Notes: generated from the letters alone by a model not told the origin. DNA of 64,000 bases from DASRIA01 sp963724065 (GCA_963724065.1 CAVRTB010000001.1:1-64000), one strand, 5' to 3'. Counted from the stretch's first letter, positions 17,599 to 31,234 are shown. A program made the numbers and translations.

Positions 17599-18680
17599 TC
17601 AGGCGGCGGGATCGGCGAGGGCGTGGAACTCGGCGAGGACGTCGGCGGCGTCGGGGCGACCGTCGAGTCGCCCGCTCCACCTCGTCGCACCGTGAACGCG
17701 ATCTGCTCGTCGGCGACGGGGCCCGAGCGACTCGGCGAGGCTCGGTCCCAGATGCTGCCGATCAGCTCGGCCCCGGCGTGCCGCCGGCCGGAAGTTGCCG
17801 ACGAACGTGCGGTCGCGCATCTCCGACAGCACGGTGCGCAGGTACTCGACGTGGGGCGTCTCGTCGGCCCGCACGTAGCTGACCAGCCGGCCGGCCTCGC
17901 CGTCGCCGGCGACCAGGTCGGTGTCGGACGAGCACCGCCTCCGCCCAGGCGAAGACATGGAAGGCGGAGATCTCGATCAGCAGCAGCCGCACCATGCGCT
18001 CGACGATCGACTCGAGCTCGAACTCGACGTCGTCGGGCCAGACCGGTTGGCGATCGCCTCGGCTCGCAGCCGGGCGGGGTCGACGGCAGCCGCCAGAACC
18101 CGGGCGCGACAGCCGAGCCGCTCGAGCATGCGCACCGTCTCGTCCTCGGTGACGGGATCCTCGAAGGCGATGTCGCGTGCGGCCCACCACATCTGCCGGT
18201 GCCCGCCCTCGTCCTCGTAACCCGCCTCGTCGCGGGCGTGCGCCTCGTACAGGCCGCGGTCGAGATGCAGCCATGGCCGTGCCATCGACGTCCTCGCTGA
18301 AGCACCGGCGCAGGTCGGGGATGCACCGACAGGCGGATCAGCGCGCCGAACCCCTCGACCGTGCCGATGCGCGTGAGGATGGTGACGATCGGGTCGCGGA
18401 CGCCCTACCGGAGGAGGAACCGCGTCTGGTCGAGGTTGGGGTAGTGCCCGGGCCACGTGTCGAGCGGCAGGTCGAGCACGTCGGTGCCGAACCGTTCGCG
18501 GTGGGCTCGCCTGCCACGCCCGGATGGCCGGGACGCGGTGCTTGGTCCGCGGGCGACACGTACGTGCCGTCGGCGCAGGAAGCCGCCGTGGCAGCGGACG
18601 CCACCCGCCACCAGCGGGGCGGCCACGTCGTCGGTGGCCAGCAGCTCGTCGGCGGTGTACTCGAGCTGGAGCGTGCTCAT
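17599..18680 (-). CDS. conserved protein of unknown function, helical (ferritin-like appearance)
   Basis: The ATG at 18680 follows a palindrome directly. Segments in order are MSTLQLEYTADELLATDDVA, APLVAGGVRCHGGF, VPAIRAWQ, FGTDVLDLPLDTWPGHYPNL, DPIVTILTRIGTVEGFGALI, LDRGLYEAHARDEAGYEDEG with GHRQMWWAARDIAFEDPVTE, VERMVRLLLIEISAFHVFAW, YVRADETPHVEYLRTVLSEM with RDRTFVGNF, and the end LAEFHALADPAA. Helices carrying E/H pairs (HARDEAGYEDEGGHRQMW; ADETPHVEYLRTVLSEM) look like di-iron ligand helices, but this is only an impression. About 355 residues, with at least seven frame breaks. It follows an MFS gene on the same strand. I do not recognise a named family. Confidence 0.6.
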
Positions 18681-18705
18681 GTTCTTGCACTCTACCTGCA
18701 AGAAC
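18681..18705. promoter_or_regulatory. perfect 9-base inverted repeat next to a start codon (candidate operator)
   Basis: GTTCTTGCA (18681-18689) and TGCAAGAAC (18697-18705) are exact inverted copies around a seven-base centre. The repeat touches the ATG at 18680 of the minus-strand gene downstream and lies just after the MFS stop. A repressor bound here, or an RNA hairpin, could block translation or transcription of that gene. Confidence 0.55.
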
Positions 18706-18712
18706 CGGCGTG

Positions 18713-20032
18713 TCACCCGTTCGGCAGCGTCGGCCATGAGGGCAGCGAACGCCCGCTCGGCGTCGGCGCGGATGAACCGCTGGCACGTCGAGTACACCAG
18801 CCCGGCCACGACGAACAGACCGGACAGAGCGGCGATGGCGAAGCGGTAGCCACGCTCCCTCGCCGATGCCGCTCACGATCGGCGTGACGACGATCGCGCC
18901 GAGGCCGACGAAGAACACGAACCAGCCGAACGCCTGCGAGCGCAGGCGAGGCGGGGCGACGGCCGCGCGCGATCGGCAACGCGTACGACGTGAAGCCGGC
19001 GCCGGCGAGACCGACGACGAACACGAAGGCGATCGACAGGCCGATCCACGGCGCGGTGGCCATGACGAAGAGCGCCAACCCCACGCGATCAGCGTGCGGC
19101 CGCCGAGCGTGGCGAGGCGCGGGACGTCGCCGGCCATGATCGTGCGCGTCGACAGGCGCGAGGCGACGTGGAGCCCGGCGAACGAGCCGGCGCCGTACAG
19201 CGTCAGGATCGCGCCGCGAGCCGTCGTGCTCTCGACGCCGTACTCCTGCTCGAAGAAGAAGTTGAAGAACACCGCGATGGGGATCAGCCCGGCGCCGATG
19301 AAGAACGCCGCCACCCACGAGCGCCGGAGCGTGTCGATGCCTCGTAGCCGGCGCCACGCCTCGCGGAACGACGCGCCTCCTTCGCGTGCTCGGCGGCGCG
19401 CACGGCGAGCGCCGAATTCAACGACGCCCCCCGCGGCGGCTCCCGCAGCCGGGGGACGAACAGCAGCGGCGACCAGCGTCGGGATGGCGAGCAGGACGAA
19501 GCCGAGGCGCCAGCCGACGAGGTCGGCGACCGCGCCGCACACCAGCACGAGCATCAGCCCGACCGGGCTCGCCATGCGGTGGATGCTGAACACCCGACCA
19601 TGGTTCGCCGGCGCGTAGTAGTCGGCCAGCAGGCTGGCATGGACGGGTTCGTTCATCACCCGCCCGAGGCCGGCGCCGACGCGTGCCAGCACGAGCAGGC
19701 CCAGCACGCCGGTGAAGCCGGACAGCCCGGTGGCGATCGTCATCGTGCCCCACGCCAGGGCAGCGACGAACGTCATCCGCACGCGGTTGTACCGGTCGGC
19801 CAGCACGCCGACCGGGACGACGAGCATGATCACGAGCGCGGCGGCGGCCGCCGAGATCGTGGTGACGGCCGTCTCCGATATGGCGAACGTGTCGCGGATC
19901 TCCGGGGCGACGACCCCGAAGGTCACCTGGTCCAACTCGTCGACCGCATTCAACGCGAACAGCACGGCCAGGGGCGTCGACGTCCTGGGTGCCAGCGGCC
20001 TCGTCGAGCCGAGCCCGCAGCGACGTCAGCAC
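18713..20032 (-). CDS. MFS transporter
   Basis: This is a major facilitator with a GTG start at 20032 (VLTSLRARLDEAAGTQDVDA). After a frame change near 19980 it reads VLFALNAVDELDQVTFGVVA, PEIRDTFAISETAVTTISAA, VVPVGVLADRYNRVRMTFVA (the motif-A loop DRYNRVR), LGRVMNEPVHASLLADYYAP and HRMASPVGLMLVLVCGAVAD with WRLGF. The second half reads SWVAAFFIGAGLIPIAVFFN, ARGAILTLYGAGSFAGLHVA and QAFGWFVFFVGLGAIVVTPI. Six or more frame breaks are present. The C-terminal frame runs on into the next gene, but a one-base shift near 18725 gives LPNG and a stop at 18713, which I prefer to a fusion. The cargo is unknown. Confidence 0.8.
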
Positions 20033-20044
20033 GGTCGGGTCCGG

Positions 20045-20921
20045 CTACGCCTGCAGGTCGAGCACGCCGTCGGCGACTGCGGCCAGCTTCCTCGTCCCAC
20101 TCCTGCGGGCTCGACGACCGGCACGAGGACGAACTTCGATGCTCCGGCGTCGACGAACCGAGCCAGCGTGGTCGCGGAGGGCAGGGAGGCCGACCGGGAC
20201 GACGGCGGCGGGGTCGAGGTCGGGGCGCCGGGCGGCGATGATCGCGGCCACGACATCGGGGATGCCGTCGCCCGCGAGCAGGTAGGGGACCAGCGCGCCG
20301 AAGTGCTCGGTGTCGATCTCGCGATCGTGCTGCGCGGGCCGAGGCCTCGATCGCCACCGGCCCGGCCCGCACGTCGTCGGGGGTGCAGAAGCTCGGGAGC
20401 CAACCGTCGGCCAGGCGGCCGACGCGCCGCAGCTCCGACGGCGACGTTCCGCCGAGCCAGACATCGGGCGGGCGCTGCACGGGCAGCAGTGACAACGACA
20501 CGCCCTCGACTTCGTGACCCTCCCACAGCCGGCGGATCACCGGCAGGGCGGCGTCGAAGCGGGCGCCCCGCTCGCCGCGCTCGACGCCGAACGCCAGGTG
20601 CTCCTTCGGGTCGGGAGCACCGAGCCCGAACGCCGGGAGGGTGCGCCCGCCCGAGAGCACGTCGAGCGTGGCCCACGCCTTGGCCACGTCGACCGGGTTG
20701 CGGCCGGGGAGCACCTGGACGCTGGTGCCGAGCTTGAGCTTCCGCGTGCGTCCGGCGGCGACCGCCAGCCCGACGATCGGGTCGGGGCACGGTCCCGTGA
20801 GCCGCTCCGAGAGCCACAGCGAATCGAACCGCAGAGCCTCGAGCCGGTCGACCAGTGCGGCGAACCGGCCGGCGTCGGTGGCGTGGCGCACGCCCAGCCC
20901 GTAGCCGATGCGTACCTTCAC
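20045..20921 (-). CDS. LLM-class (luciferase-like, probably F420-dependent) oxidoreductase
   Basis: The sequence begins MKVRIGYGLGVRHATDAGRF and continues FDSLWLSERLTGPCPDPIVG, AGRTRKLKLGTSVQVLPGRN with PVDVAKAWATLDVLSGGRTL, PAFGLGAPDPKEHLAFGVER and RLADGWLPSFCTPDDV. The GTSVQVLPGRNP segment is the LLM cofactor-binding strand. After frame changes near 20335 the protein continues HDREIDTEHFGALVPYLLAG and ends LAAVADGVLDLQA (stop at 20045). Two or three frame breaks are present. Length is about 290 residues, normal. The cofactor (F420 rather than FMN) is inferred from similarity to actinobacterial homologues. It ends 12 bases before the MFS gene, so the two form an operon. Confidence 0.85.
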
Positions 20922-20950
20922 CGACCCATTCTCGATCCAACATGGTGGCC

Positions 20951-21736
20951 ATGTCTGCCTCGACCGTCCCGTCGTCCCCGCTCGACCTGTTCTCCCTCGA
21001 CGGTCGCGTCGTCATCGTGACCGGTGCGTCCAGCGGGCTCGGCCACCGCTTCGCCCGGGTCTTGCACGCCGCAGGGGCGACGGTCGTCGCCGCCGCCCGG
21101 CGCCGGGACCGGCTCGCCGCCCTGGCCGAGGACGTGCCCGGGGCTGGTGGCCGAGACGTGCGACGTCACCGTCGTGGAGGAGTGCGAGGCCCTGGTCGGC
21201 GGGGTGGTCGAGCGCTTCGGGGCCGTGGACGTCCTCGTGAACAACGCCGGCATGGGCGACCCCATGCCAGCGGAGGACGAGTCGCTCGAGCACTTCCGCG
21301 GCCGTCGTCGACGTGAACCTGACCGCGCTGTTCCACCTCTGCCAGCTGGCCGGGCGCCACATGCTCGCGGCCGGCAGCGGCTCGATCGTCAACGTGGCGT
21401 CGGTCCTCGGGCTGGTGGCGTCGGCCCCGATCAAGCAGGCGAGCTACTGCGCCAGCAAAGGCGCGGTGGTCAACCTCACGCGCGAGCTCGCGTGCCAGTG
21501 GGCGCGGCGCGGGGTGCGGGTGAACGCCCTCGCTCCCGGCTGGTTTCCGTCCGAGCTGACGTCCGACATGGTGCAGCGACGACCGATCGAGCGAGTTCGT
21601 GCTCCGCAACTGCCCGATGGCCCGCTACGGCGAGGAACACGAGCTCGACGGCGCGCTGCTGTTCCTCGCGTCGCAGGCGTCGAGCTACGTCACCGGGCAG
21701 GTGCTGGCCGTGGACGGCGGGTGGACCGCCCGCTGA
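20951..21736 (+). CDS. short-chain dehydrogenase/reductase
   Basis: This is a classical SDR. The cofactor motif is VVIVTGASSGLGHRFARVLH (TGxxxGxG). It is followed by VDVLVNNAGMGDPMPAEDES (NNAG), GSGSIVNVASVLGLVASAPI (the active-site Ser region), KQASYCASKGAVVNLTRELA (YxxxK) and VRVNALAPGWFPSELTSDMV. It ends FLASQASSYVTGQVLAVDGG with WTAR. Frame breaks lie near 21145, 21300 and 21585. Length is about 260 residues. Two in-frame ATGs exist (20942 and 20951); the second is chosen because it begins the usual short leader. The gene is divergent from the luciferase-like oxidoreductase 29 bases away. The substrate is unknown. Confidence 0.88.
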
Positions 21737-22582
21737 CCGCCACCATCACCAGCCCGGCGGCGATCAGGGCGATGCCGGCCGCGCTCGCTGCCGACAGCCG
21801 TTCGTCGAGCACGACGATGCCGAGCAGGGCCGCCGTCGCCGGTTCGGCGAGCGTCAGCGTGCCGGCGGTGGCCACATCGACTCCGGCGAGGCCCCGTCCG
21901 AACAGCAGGTAGGCGACCGCCACCGTCACGACGCCGAGGTGGGCCGCCAGCGCCGGCGCCGCCGGCAGTCAGCAGCGGCCCGACGCCTGCGAGCGCCGCG
22001 ACCGGTACGAGGAGCACGGCGGCGAGACCGAACGTGACCGGCACGACGGCATCGGCCGGGTGCACGTCGAGCGCCACTTTGGTGCCGAGCACGTACACCG
22101 CGTACGACGCGCCGGCGCCCAACGCCAGCACGACGCCGGTGGCGTCGACCTCGGCGGACGACCCGGCGGCCAGCAGCACGGCCGTTCCGCCGACGGCGAG
22201 CCCGGTGGCGACCGCCCACGTCGGCCCCGGGCCGCTCGCCGCGGAACGCGGCACCGAGGATCCCGGTGAACACCGGCGCGCTGCCGATGCCGACCACCGT
22301 GCCGATGGCCACGCCCGTCCGGGCCACACCGCCGAAGAAGCACGGCTGGTACGCCGCCATCGCCACCGCCGCGGCCAGCGTGGGCACCGGAGGCCACGAC
22401 CGCAGCGGCCGGCCCCGAAGGACGCCCGTGGCGACGGCATAACCGACCAGCACGGCTCCGCCGACGATCAGGCGTACGGCGCCGACCGCGCTCGGGTCGG
22501 CGGCGTCGGGACCGAGCGCCCGCGCCGTGCCGGTCGTGCCCCAGAGCACGGCGGCGAGCACGACGAGCAGCCGGGCGGGCAT
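21690..22582 (-). CDS. EamA/DMT-superfamily transporter
   Basis: This is a ten-helix drug/metabolite transporter-type permease. Starting at ATG 22582 it reads MPARLLVVLAAVLWGTTGTA, VGAVRLIVGGAVLVGYAVAT, AAVAMAAYQPCFFGGVARTG with VAIGTVVGIGSAPVFTGILG (first EamA repeat). The second repeat is ATGLAVGGTAVLLAAGSSAE, ALGAGASYAVYVLGTKVALD, VTVAVAYLLFGRGLAGVDVA, then LTLAEPATAALLGIVVLDER. Frame breaks lie near 22235 and 21965. The reading frame ends at 21690, overlapping the 3' end of the SDR gene by about 46 bases, so the true end may be slightly earlier. The substrate is unknown. Confidence 0.83.
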
Positions 22583-22649
22583 CCCGGTGAGGCTAGGACG
22601 GCGACGCGACGGGCAGGATCGACCCGTGCCGTCGGCGAACCCACCCCTG

Positions 22650-24231
22650 ATGCCCATTCGGCGAAAGCTCTCCATGTTCGGCGTTGCGCTCCTGGCGGCC
22701 CTGCTCACCACGGCCGTCGTGCCCACCTCCACCCCGGCCGCCGCCCAGGAGGCGGTGCGCATCGAGGACCCGATCGTCGTCACGTCGTTCGACGGGACCC
22801 CCATCGTCGCCACGCTGATGCTGCCGCCGTCGGCCGCACCCGAGAGCCCCGTCCCTGTGGTCCTCGAGACGCACGGCTGGGCGGGGACGCGCCGCACGAC
22901 CGCGGGCGGCATCGCCGGCCGGTTGCTCGACCGCGGGTACGCCCTGCTCACGTGGGACTCGCGGGGGTTCGGCCAGTCGGGCGGCGTGGCCGGCCCTGGC
23001 GGCCCGCCGGAGGTCGGCGACGCCATGGCCCTGATCGACTACCTCGCGACGCGGCCGGAGATCCTGCTCGACGGCCCCGGCGACCCGCGGGTCGGCTGGA
23101 TCGGCGGATCGAATGCCGGCGGCGTGCAGATCAACACGGCGGCCGTCGACCATCGCATCGACGCCATCGTGCCCGAGATCGCCTGGGGCGACCTCCATCG
23201 GGACCTCTGGCCGGCGTGGGCGCCCAAGCTGGCCTGGGGCGAGGCCCTGTACGCCGGTGGCCTGGCGACCGCCCTGCTGTACGGGCTGCAGTCGCCGGCC
23301 GGGCCCCAGCTCGGCGCCTTCCCACCGCAGCTCCATCTCGCCCAGGCCGAGATGCTCGCCGTCGGCCGCCTCGACCCGGCGACCGAGCAGTGGTTCACCG
23401 AGCGGTCGACGACGCTGCACAGCGGCGCCGTCACCGCGCCGACGCTGCTGATCCAGGGGAGCATCGACACGCTGTTCCCGCTGGAGGATGCGTTCGACAA
23501 CTACCGCAACCTGACCGCGGCCGGAACGCCGCTGAAGCTGGTGGTGTACTGCTCGGGGCACAGCCTGGTCGGCTGCCGCTACGGACCGAACGGCAACGCC
23601 GACGACGCCGTGACCGGTGAGGCCGTATCCGCCGAACGCATCCTGGCGTGGATGGACCGCTGGGTGCGCGGCGACGGGTCGGTCGACACCGGCCCTGGTG
23701 TCGAGTGGCAGGCGCAGGACGGGCGCTATTACTCGGCGGCGTCGTGGCCGCTGCCGGGCACGGTGGGGCGTGACCGGTACGCCGATGCGCACCGGGCTGC
23801 TCCCGGGGCCGGGCCTCACCGGCGGCGACGGTGTGCTCAACGCCGCGCCGGCGTCGGCCCTGGAGCTGGCGCTCACCGCCCGCCGCGCCGTGGTGCTGCC
23901 GGCGTCTGACCAACCCCGGTCGATGCTCGGCGTGCCGACGGTGCGGCTCACGGGTTCGGCCATCGGGCTCGAGGCGCAGGTGCACTTGGAGCTGGTCGAC
24001 GTCGCCCCCGACGGCACCCGCGTGACGGTCGACGACCAGACCATGCCGTTCCGGTTCCGGGGTCGCATCGCCCAGGACGTCGCCCTGCACGGCGTGGCCT
24101 GGCGGCTGGAGCCCGGGCATGCGATCGAGCTCGAGATCAGCACCGGGTCGTTGATGTACGTCCCGCCTCGTTTCGGGCCATACGTGGTCAACCTGACTGC
24201 CACGCCGACGTTGCCGCTCGCACCCGCCTGA
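22650..24231 (+). CDS. secreted CocE/NonD or X-Pro dipeptidyl-peptidase (S15) type hydrolase
   Basis: This is an exported alpha/beta hydrolase with a C-terminal beta-rich domain. The signal peptide is MFGVALLAALLTTAVVPTST with PAAAQEA. The hydrolase domain reads VVTSFDGTPIVATLMLPPSA, VVLETHGWAGTRRTTAGGIA and LLTWDSRGFGQSGG. The nucleophile motif is WIGGSNAGGVQ (Ser in GGSNAGG). APTLLIQGSIDTLFPLEDAF supplies the acid Asp and VVYCSGHSLVG the His. After a single frame change near 23775 the C-terminal jelly-roll-like domain appears (VPTVRLTGSAIGLEAQVHLE; PFRFRGRIAQDVALHGVAWR). Length is about 525 residues. A GTG at 22626 is a possible earlier start. The substrate could be an ester or a peptide. 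Confidence 0.8.
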
Positions 24232-24278
24232 GAAATCGGCGGTGGAACCGCCGCCCGAACGCGAGAGACTCGTCGATC

Positions 24279-25894
<1,616 letters not shown>

Positions 25895-25978
25895 CGCGTC
25901 CCGGACGCCATCACCGCACGCCACGCGCCGTAACTCCGTCGAGTTCGAGAAGCTGCGAGCCGCTAGGCGGAGCAGCAA

Positions 25979-26030
25979 GGAGCGTGCGCTCCGCGTGCGT
26001 TCGACGCACAGCCGCGAGCCTGCGAGCGGC
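25979..26030. terminator. cluster of stem-loops between convergent genes (candidate bidirectional terminator)
   Basis: Three adjacent hairpins lie in the 141-base gap between the ABC-F and TrkA-type genes: GGAGCG/CGCTCC (25979-25992), GTGCG/CGCAC (25995-26009, loop TTCGA) and GCCGC/GCGGC (26011-26030). No T-run follows, as is common in high-GC actinobacteria. Confidence 0.4.
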
Positions 26031-26035
26031 GCATG

Positions 26036-27149
26036 TCAGGTGATGATGGGCCAGCGGCCTTGGAGGTAGCGGCGCATTTCGCGTGTCGGGGGGACGTACT
26101 TGGCGAGCTTGTCGAGCCCCTCCGGCGTGGCCGACACCACGAACCCTTCGCCGACGTTGAGGACACGGTCGGCCGGCGGGTGCACCTCGAAGCCCTTGGT
26201 GCGCAGGGCGATGACGTTGACGCCGAACTCGTCCTCGAGCTGCCTGACCGTGTACCCGGCGAGCTTGCACCCCTCGACCAACGTGAACTTGGTGATGGTG
26301 ACCAGCGCCTGGCTCGATTCGCCCTCGTGCTCGGTCTCGTACGAGAACGCGTAGTCGACCGGCGCGTGCACCGCCGCCGCGGCGAACGCCGGCGCGGCGA
26401 GCGCTGACGTGCTGTATGCCCGATGGATGTCGAACCCGGATTGCAGGTTGGCGGCGAGGTTGTCGTCGAACGTGCGCAGCACGACCCGCATGTCGGGCCG
26501 CAGGCCCCGGGCCGCAACGGCAATGGCGAGGTTCGACGAGATCGTCACCGCTCACCGGCACGATCGCCGAAGCGGCGCTGCAGCCCGGCCTGCTCGAGGA
26601 TCTCGGGACGGCGGGCGTCGGCGACGATGATCGGGACGCCCCACGCGCGGACCTGGTCGTACATCGAGTCCTCGTCGTCGAGGTCGACGACGACCACCTC
26701 CTCGCCGAGGTCGAGCAGCCACCGGCACACCCGGAAGCCGACCCGGCCCGAGCCCGCACAGGATCACGTGGTCGTTGTAGGTGGAGGCCTTCGCCATCTC
26801 CCATTTCTCCCGGTTGAGGACGGTGGTGCCGAGCCTGACGAACAGCTGTCCGAGCGTGAAGATGCCGACGACCGGCACGAGGAAGAACAACGTGGCGCTC
26901 ACGGCGTCGTTGGGCAGGTCGAACACGTGCTCGAAGAACAGCATCCCGAACACGGCGTAGATCGCCTGCAGCGTGCTCGAGGCCGTCGGGGTCGTCCGGG
27001 CGCGCGTAGCTGGTGTCGAGCACGATGACCGCCACGAGGAGCAGCAGGAGGAAGACGATGAGCACGATCATGAACACCTGCGACCCCGGCAGCGAGAAGA
27101 ACGCCCGGAACGTGCGAGCGATCCGCGTTCGTCGTGAGCGCTGCACCAT
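26036..27149 (-). CDS. TrkA-N (RCK) domain membrane protein, putative ion channel relative
   Basis: ATG 27149 starts a basic N-terminus, then a helix (FMIVLIVFLLLLLVAVIVLD). After a frame change near 26985 come LQAIYAVFGMLFFEHVFDLP and ATLFFLVPVVGIFTLGQLFV. The cytoplasmic RCK NAD-binding domain reads YNDHVILCGLGRVGFRVCRW (joined across a shift near 26760), VVVVDLDDEDSMYDQVRAWG and VPIIVADARRPEILEQAGLQ, then LAIAVAARGLRPDMRVVLRT. The TrkA-C-like end is LEDEFGVNVIALRTKGFEVH and LNVGEGFVVSATPEGLDKLA. The architecture matches two-helix K+ channels, but I see no TVGYG filter in any frame between the helices. Frame breaks (at least three) do not obviously hide one. A function as potassium channel is therefore uncertain. 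Confidence 0.75.
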
Positions 27150-27159
27150 GGAAGTCGAC

Positions 27160-28829
<1,670 letters not shown>

Positions 28830-28841
28830 GCCGAACGGTAC

Positions 28842-29318
28842 TCAGCGGACCGGGATGACGTCACTCGCGGCGGGTTCGGAACCGCACTCGGAAGGCCGTA
28901 GTCGTCGAGGCGAGCGTCGATGGCGGCGAACGGGTCGGCCGCCGGCCGGCCGCCGTCGCCGGGTCGGCGGCCACGGCGTCGACGACGTCGGCGTACGCCG
29001 CCGAGCGAGCTCGGCGAACACCTCGACCTCGCCGTCGGGGACCTCGAGGGCGCGCAGCCGTGCCAGCCGGTCGCGCAGTTCGTCGGCGAACGGCGCCGGC
29101 GAGGAAGGCCTCGATCTCGGCCGCGGTACGGGTCGGCGCCCAGCAGCGCGTCGGACGCGGCGTGCGACCCGCGCCTTGGACGCCGTGCACACGTCGGCGG
29201 CGTCGTCGATGAACCGGTCCTTGGCCGACGTGCGCCCGCCGAGAGCACCAGGGCGGTACCCGACGACGAACAGCACGGCGAAGCCGGCGAGCACGATGGG
29301 TCGGCCGAATCGACGCAT
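28842..29318 (-). CDS. small exported or membrane-anchored protein, unknown
   Basis: ATG 29318 begins MRRFGRPIVLAGFAVLFVVG, a single N-terminal membrane helix or signal anchor. The rest (TSAKDRFIDDAADVCTASKA; AEIEAFLAG; FADELRDRLARLRALEVPDG with EVEVFAEL; the end FAAIDARLDDYGLPS) looks like a helical, soluble extracytoplasmic domain. Frame breaks lie near 29160, 29105, 29000 and 28950, so the frame at the 3' end is uncertain. It sits between the two fumarase genes, divergent from fumC by 15 bases. I do not recognise a family. Confidence 0.5.
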   Translation of the reverse strand: MRRFGRPIVLAGFAVLFVVGYRPGALGGRTSAKDRFIDDAADVCTASKARVARRVRRAAGRRPVPRPRSRPSSPAPFADELRDRLARLRALEVPDGEVEVFAELARRRTPTSSTPWPPTRRRRPAGGRPVRRHRRSPRRLRPSECGSEPAASDVIPVR

Positions 29319-29333
29319 GGGTAGCGTCGAAGC

Positions 29334-30736
29334 ATGGCAAAAGCGCCGGACGGGTTCCGCATCGAGCACGACACGATGGGCGACGTCCTCGTCCCAGCCG
29401 ATGCCAAGTGGGGCGCCCAGACCCAGCGGGCGGTCGAGAACTTCCCCGTGTCGGGCGAGCACCATCGGCCGGTCGATGATCGGCGCGCTGGCGTCGATCA
29501 AGGGGGCGACGGCCGCCGAGAAGGGGCGACGCAAGCTGCTGTCCAAGGACGAAGGCGGCGGCGATCCACGACGCCGCGGCCGAGGTCGCCAGCGGGGCCC
29601 ACGACGACCAGTTCCCGGTCGACGTGTTCCAGACCGGCTCGGGCACGTCGTCGAACATGAACATGAACGAGGTCATCGCCACCCTGGCCGCCGAGCGCCT
29701 CGGCGAGCCCGTCCACCCAACGACGACGTCAACGCGCCGTTCTCGTCGAACGACGTCTTCCCCTCGGCCATCCACGTGGCCGCCGCCCGCGACGTGCGAG
29801 CACGACCTGCTGCCCGCGCTCGACCACCTGGCCGCCAGCCCTGCGGCCGCAAGGCCCGCACAGTTCCGCACCAGTCGTGAAGTCGGGCCGCACCCACCTG
29901 ATGGACGCCACGCCCGTGACGCTCGGCCAGGAGTTCGGCGGCTACGCCGCCCAGGTCGAGCAGGCCGCCGAGCGCATCGCGCGCCGCGCTGCCCCGGTCG
30001 GCGAGCTGCCCCTCGGCGGCAGCGCCGTCGGCACCGGCATCAACGTGCCCAAGGGGCTTGCGGCCCGGGTGATCGCCCGCCTGGCCGACGACCTGGGCCT
30101 CCCGCTCACCGAGGCCCGCGACCACTTCGCCGCCCAGAGCGGCCGCGACGCCCTCGTGTCGCTCTCCGGGCGAGCTGCGCGCCCTGGCGGCAGCGCTGGT
30201 GAAGATCGCCAACGACATCCGCTGGATGGGCTCGGGGCCCCGCACCGGGCTGGCCGAGATCCGCATCCCCGACCTGCAGCCGGGCAGCTCGATCATGCCG
30301 GGCAAGGTGAACCCGGTGCATGGCCGAGGCCGTCACCCAGGTGGCGGCCCAGGTGTTCGGCAACGACGCCGCGGTGGCGTTCTCCGGCTCGCAGGGCAAC
30401 TTCGAGCTGAACGTGTACCTGCCGGTGATCGCCCGCAACCTGCTCGAGTCGATCCGGCTGCTGGCCACCGTTTCCCGGCTGTTCGCCGACCGGACCATCG
30501 CCGGCATCGAGGCCGACGTCGAGCGCTGCCGGGCCTACGCCGAGTCGTCGCCGTCGATCGCCACTCGCTCAACCCGGCGATCGGGCTACGAGCGGGCGGC
30601 CGAGGTGGTGAAGGAGTCGATCAGCACCGGTCGCTCGCCCCGCGAGATCGTGGTCGACCGGGGGTGGATGACCGACGACAGAGGTGACCAGGGCCCTCGA
30701 CGTGCTCGCCATGACCAAGGGCGGGTCGTCGGCTGA
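29334..30736 (+). CDS. fumC: class II fumarate hydratase
   Basis: Class II fumarase is the heat-stable, iron-free TCA enzyme. ATG 29334 starts MAKAPDGFRIEHDTMGDVLV with WGAQTQRAVENFPVSG. After several frame changes the family blocks follow: FQTGSGTSSNMNMNEVIATL, NDDVNAPFSSNDVFPSAIHV, KSGRTHLMDATPVTLGQEFG, GGSAVGTGINVPKG, the superfamily signature GSSIMPGKVNP (30286-30318), AVAFSGSQGNFELNVYLPVI and SPREIVVDRGWMTDD. At least nine frame breaks are present. The stop at 30736 is in a shifted frame. Length is about 465 residues. The presence of both fumarase classes side by side suggests use under different oxygen or iron conditions. Confidence 0.92.
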
Positions 30737-30744
30737 TCGGCGGG

Positions 30745-31234
30745 TCAGACCAGCGCGGGAGTGCCGGCGTAGGCGGCCGGGTCGCCGGCCACCGGCAGGT
30801 TCGGCTTCGACCAGCTCATCACCCGGGCCAGGTTGGCCAGCACCTTCTCCCATGCCGCCGGATCCCAGCCCTCGGCGACACCCTCGACCTGGATGCCGAG
30901 GTTCAGGTGCACGAGGGCCGGCAGCTCGGCGAGCTCGACGGCCTTGACGAAGGCCCGGTCGGGGTCGGCGAAGGTGAGGAGCCGCTCGCTCCACGGCCCG
31001 AGGAACTGGCGGGCCTCGTCGTCGGTCCCGGTGACGACCCAGCCGACCCGGCAGTCGGCAGCGCTGAAGTGCTCGAGCAGCCGCCCGGCAGTCTCGATGA
31101 TCCACGCGCTCTCGTACGTGAACGGGTCGAGCACCACGACGGCCAGGTGGAACGTGGTCAGCCAGTCCTTGACCGTCCGTGGACTCGCCGCCGACGGCAG
31201 TCAGCGTCACGTCGGGCGCGGGGTTCGTCGCCAT
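30745..31234 (-). CDS. thioredoxin-fold (redoxin-like) protein without obvious cysteine pair
   Basis: ATG 31234 gives MATNPAPDVTLTAVGGEST. After a shift near 31175 it reads VKDWLTTFHLAVVVLDPFTY, ESAWIIETAGRLLEHFSAAD, CRVGWVVTGTDDEARQFLGP, LLTFADPDRAFVKAVELAEL, PALVHLNLGIQVEGVAEGWD and ends VMSWSKPNLPVAGDPAAYAG. The alternation of strands and helices with a cis-Pro-like LPALVHL resembles peroxiredoxin/thioredoxin folds. No CxxC is seen. A single Cys lies in SAADCRVG. It is about 163 residues with one frame break. The role is unknown; the fold assignment is tentative. Confidence 0.6.

Noticed and set aside
18405..18809. Fusion of the MFS transporter with the following unnamed protein
   Set aside because: The joined frame exists, but a one-base shift gives a normal MFS stop. 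A palindrome fills the would-be linker and the next gene has its own ATG.
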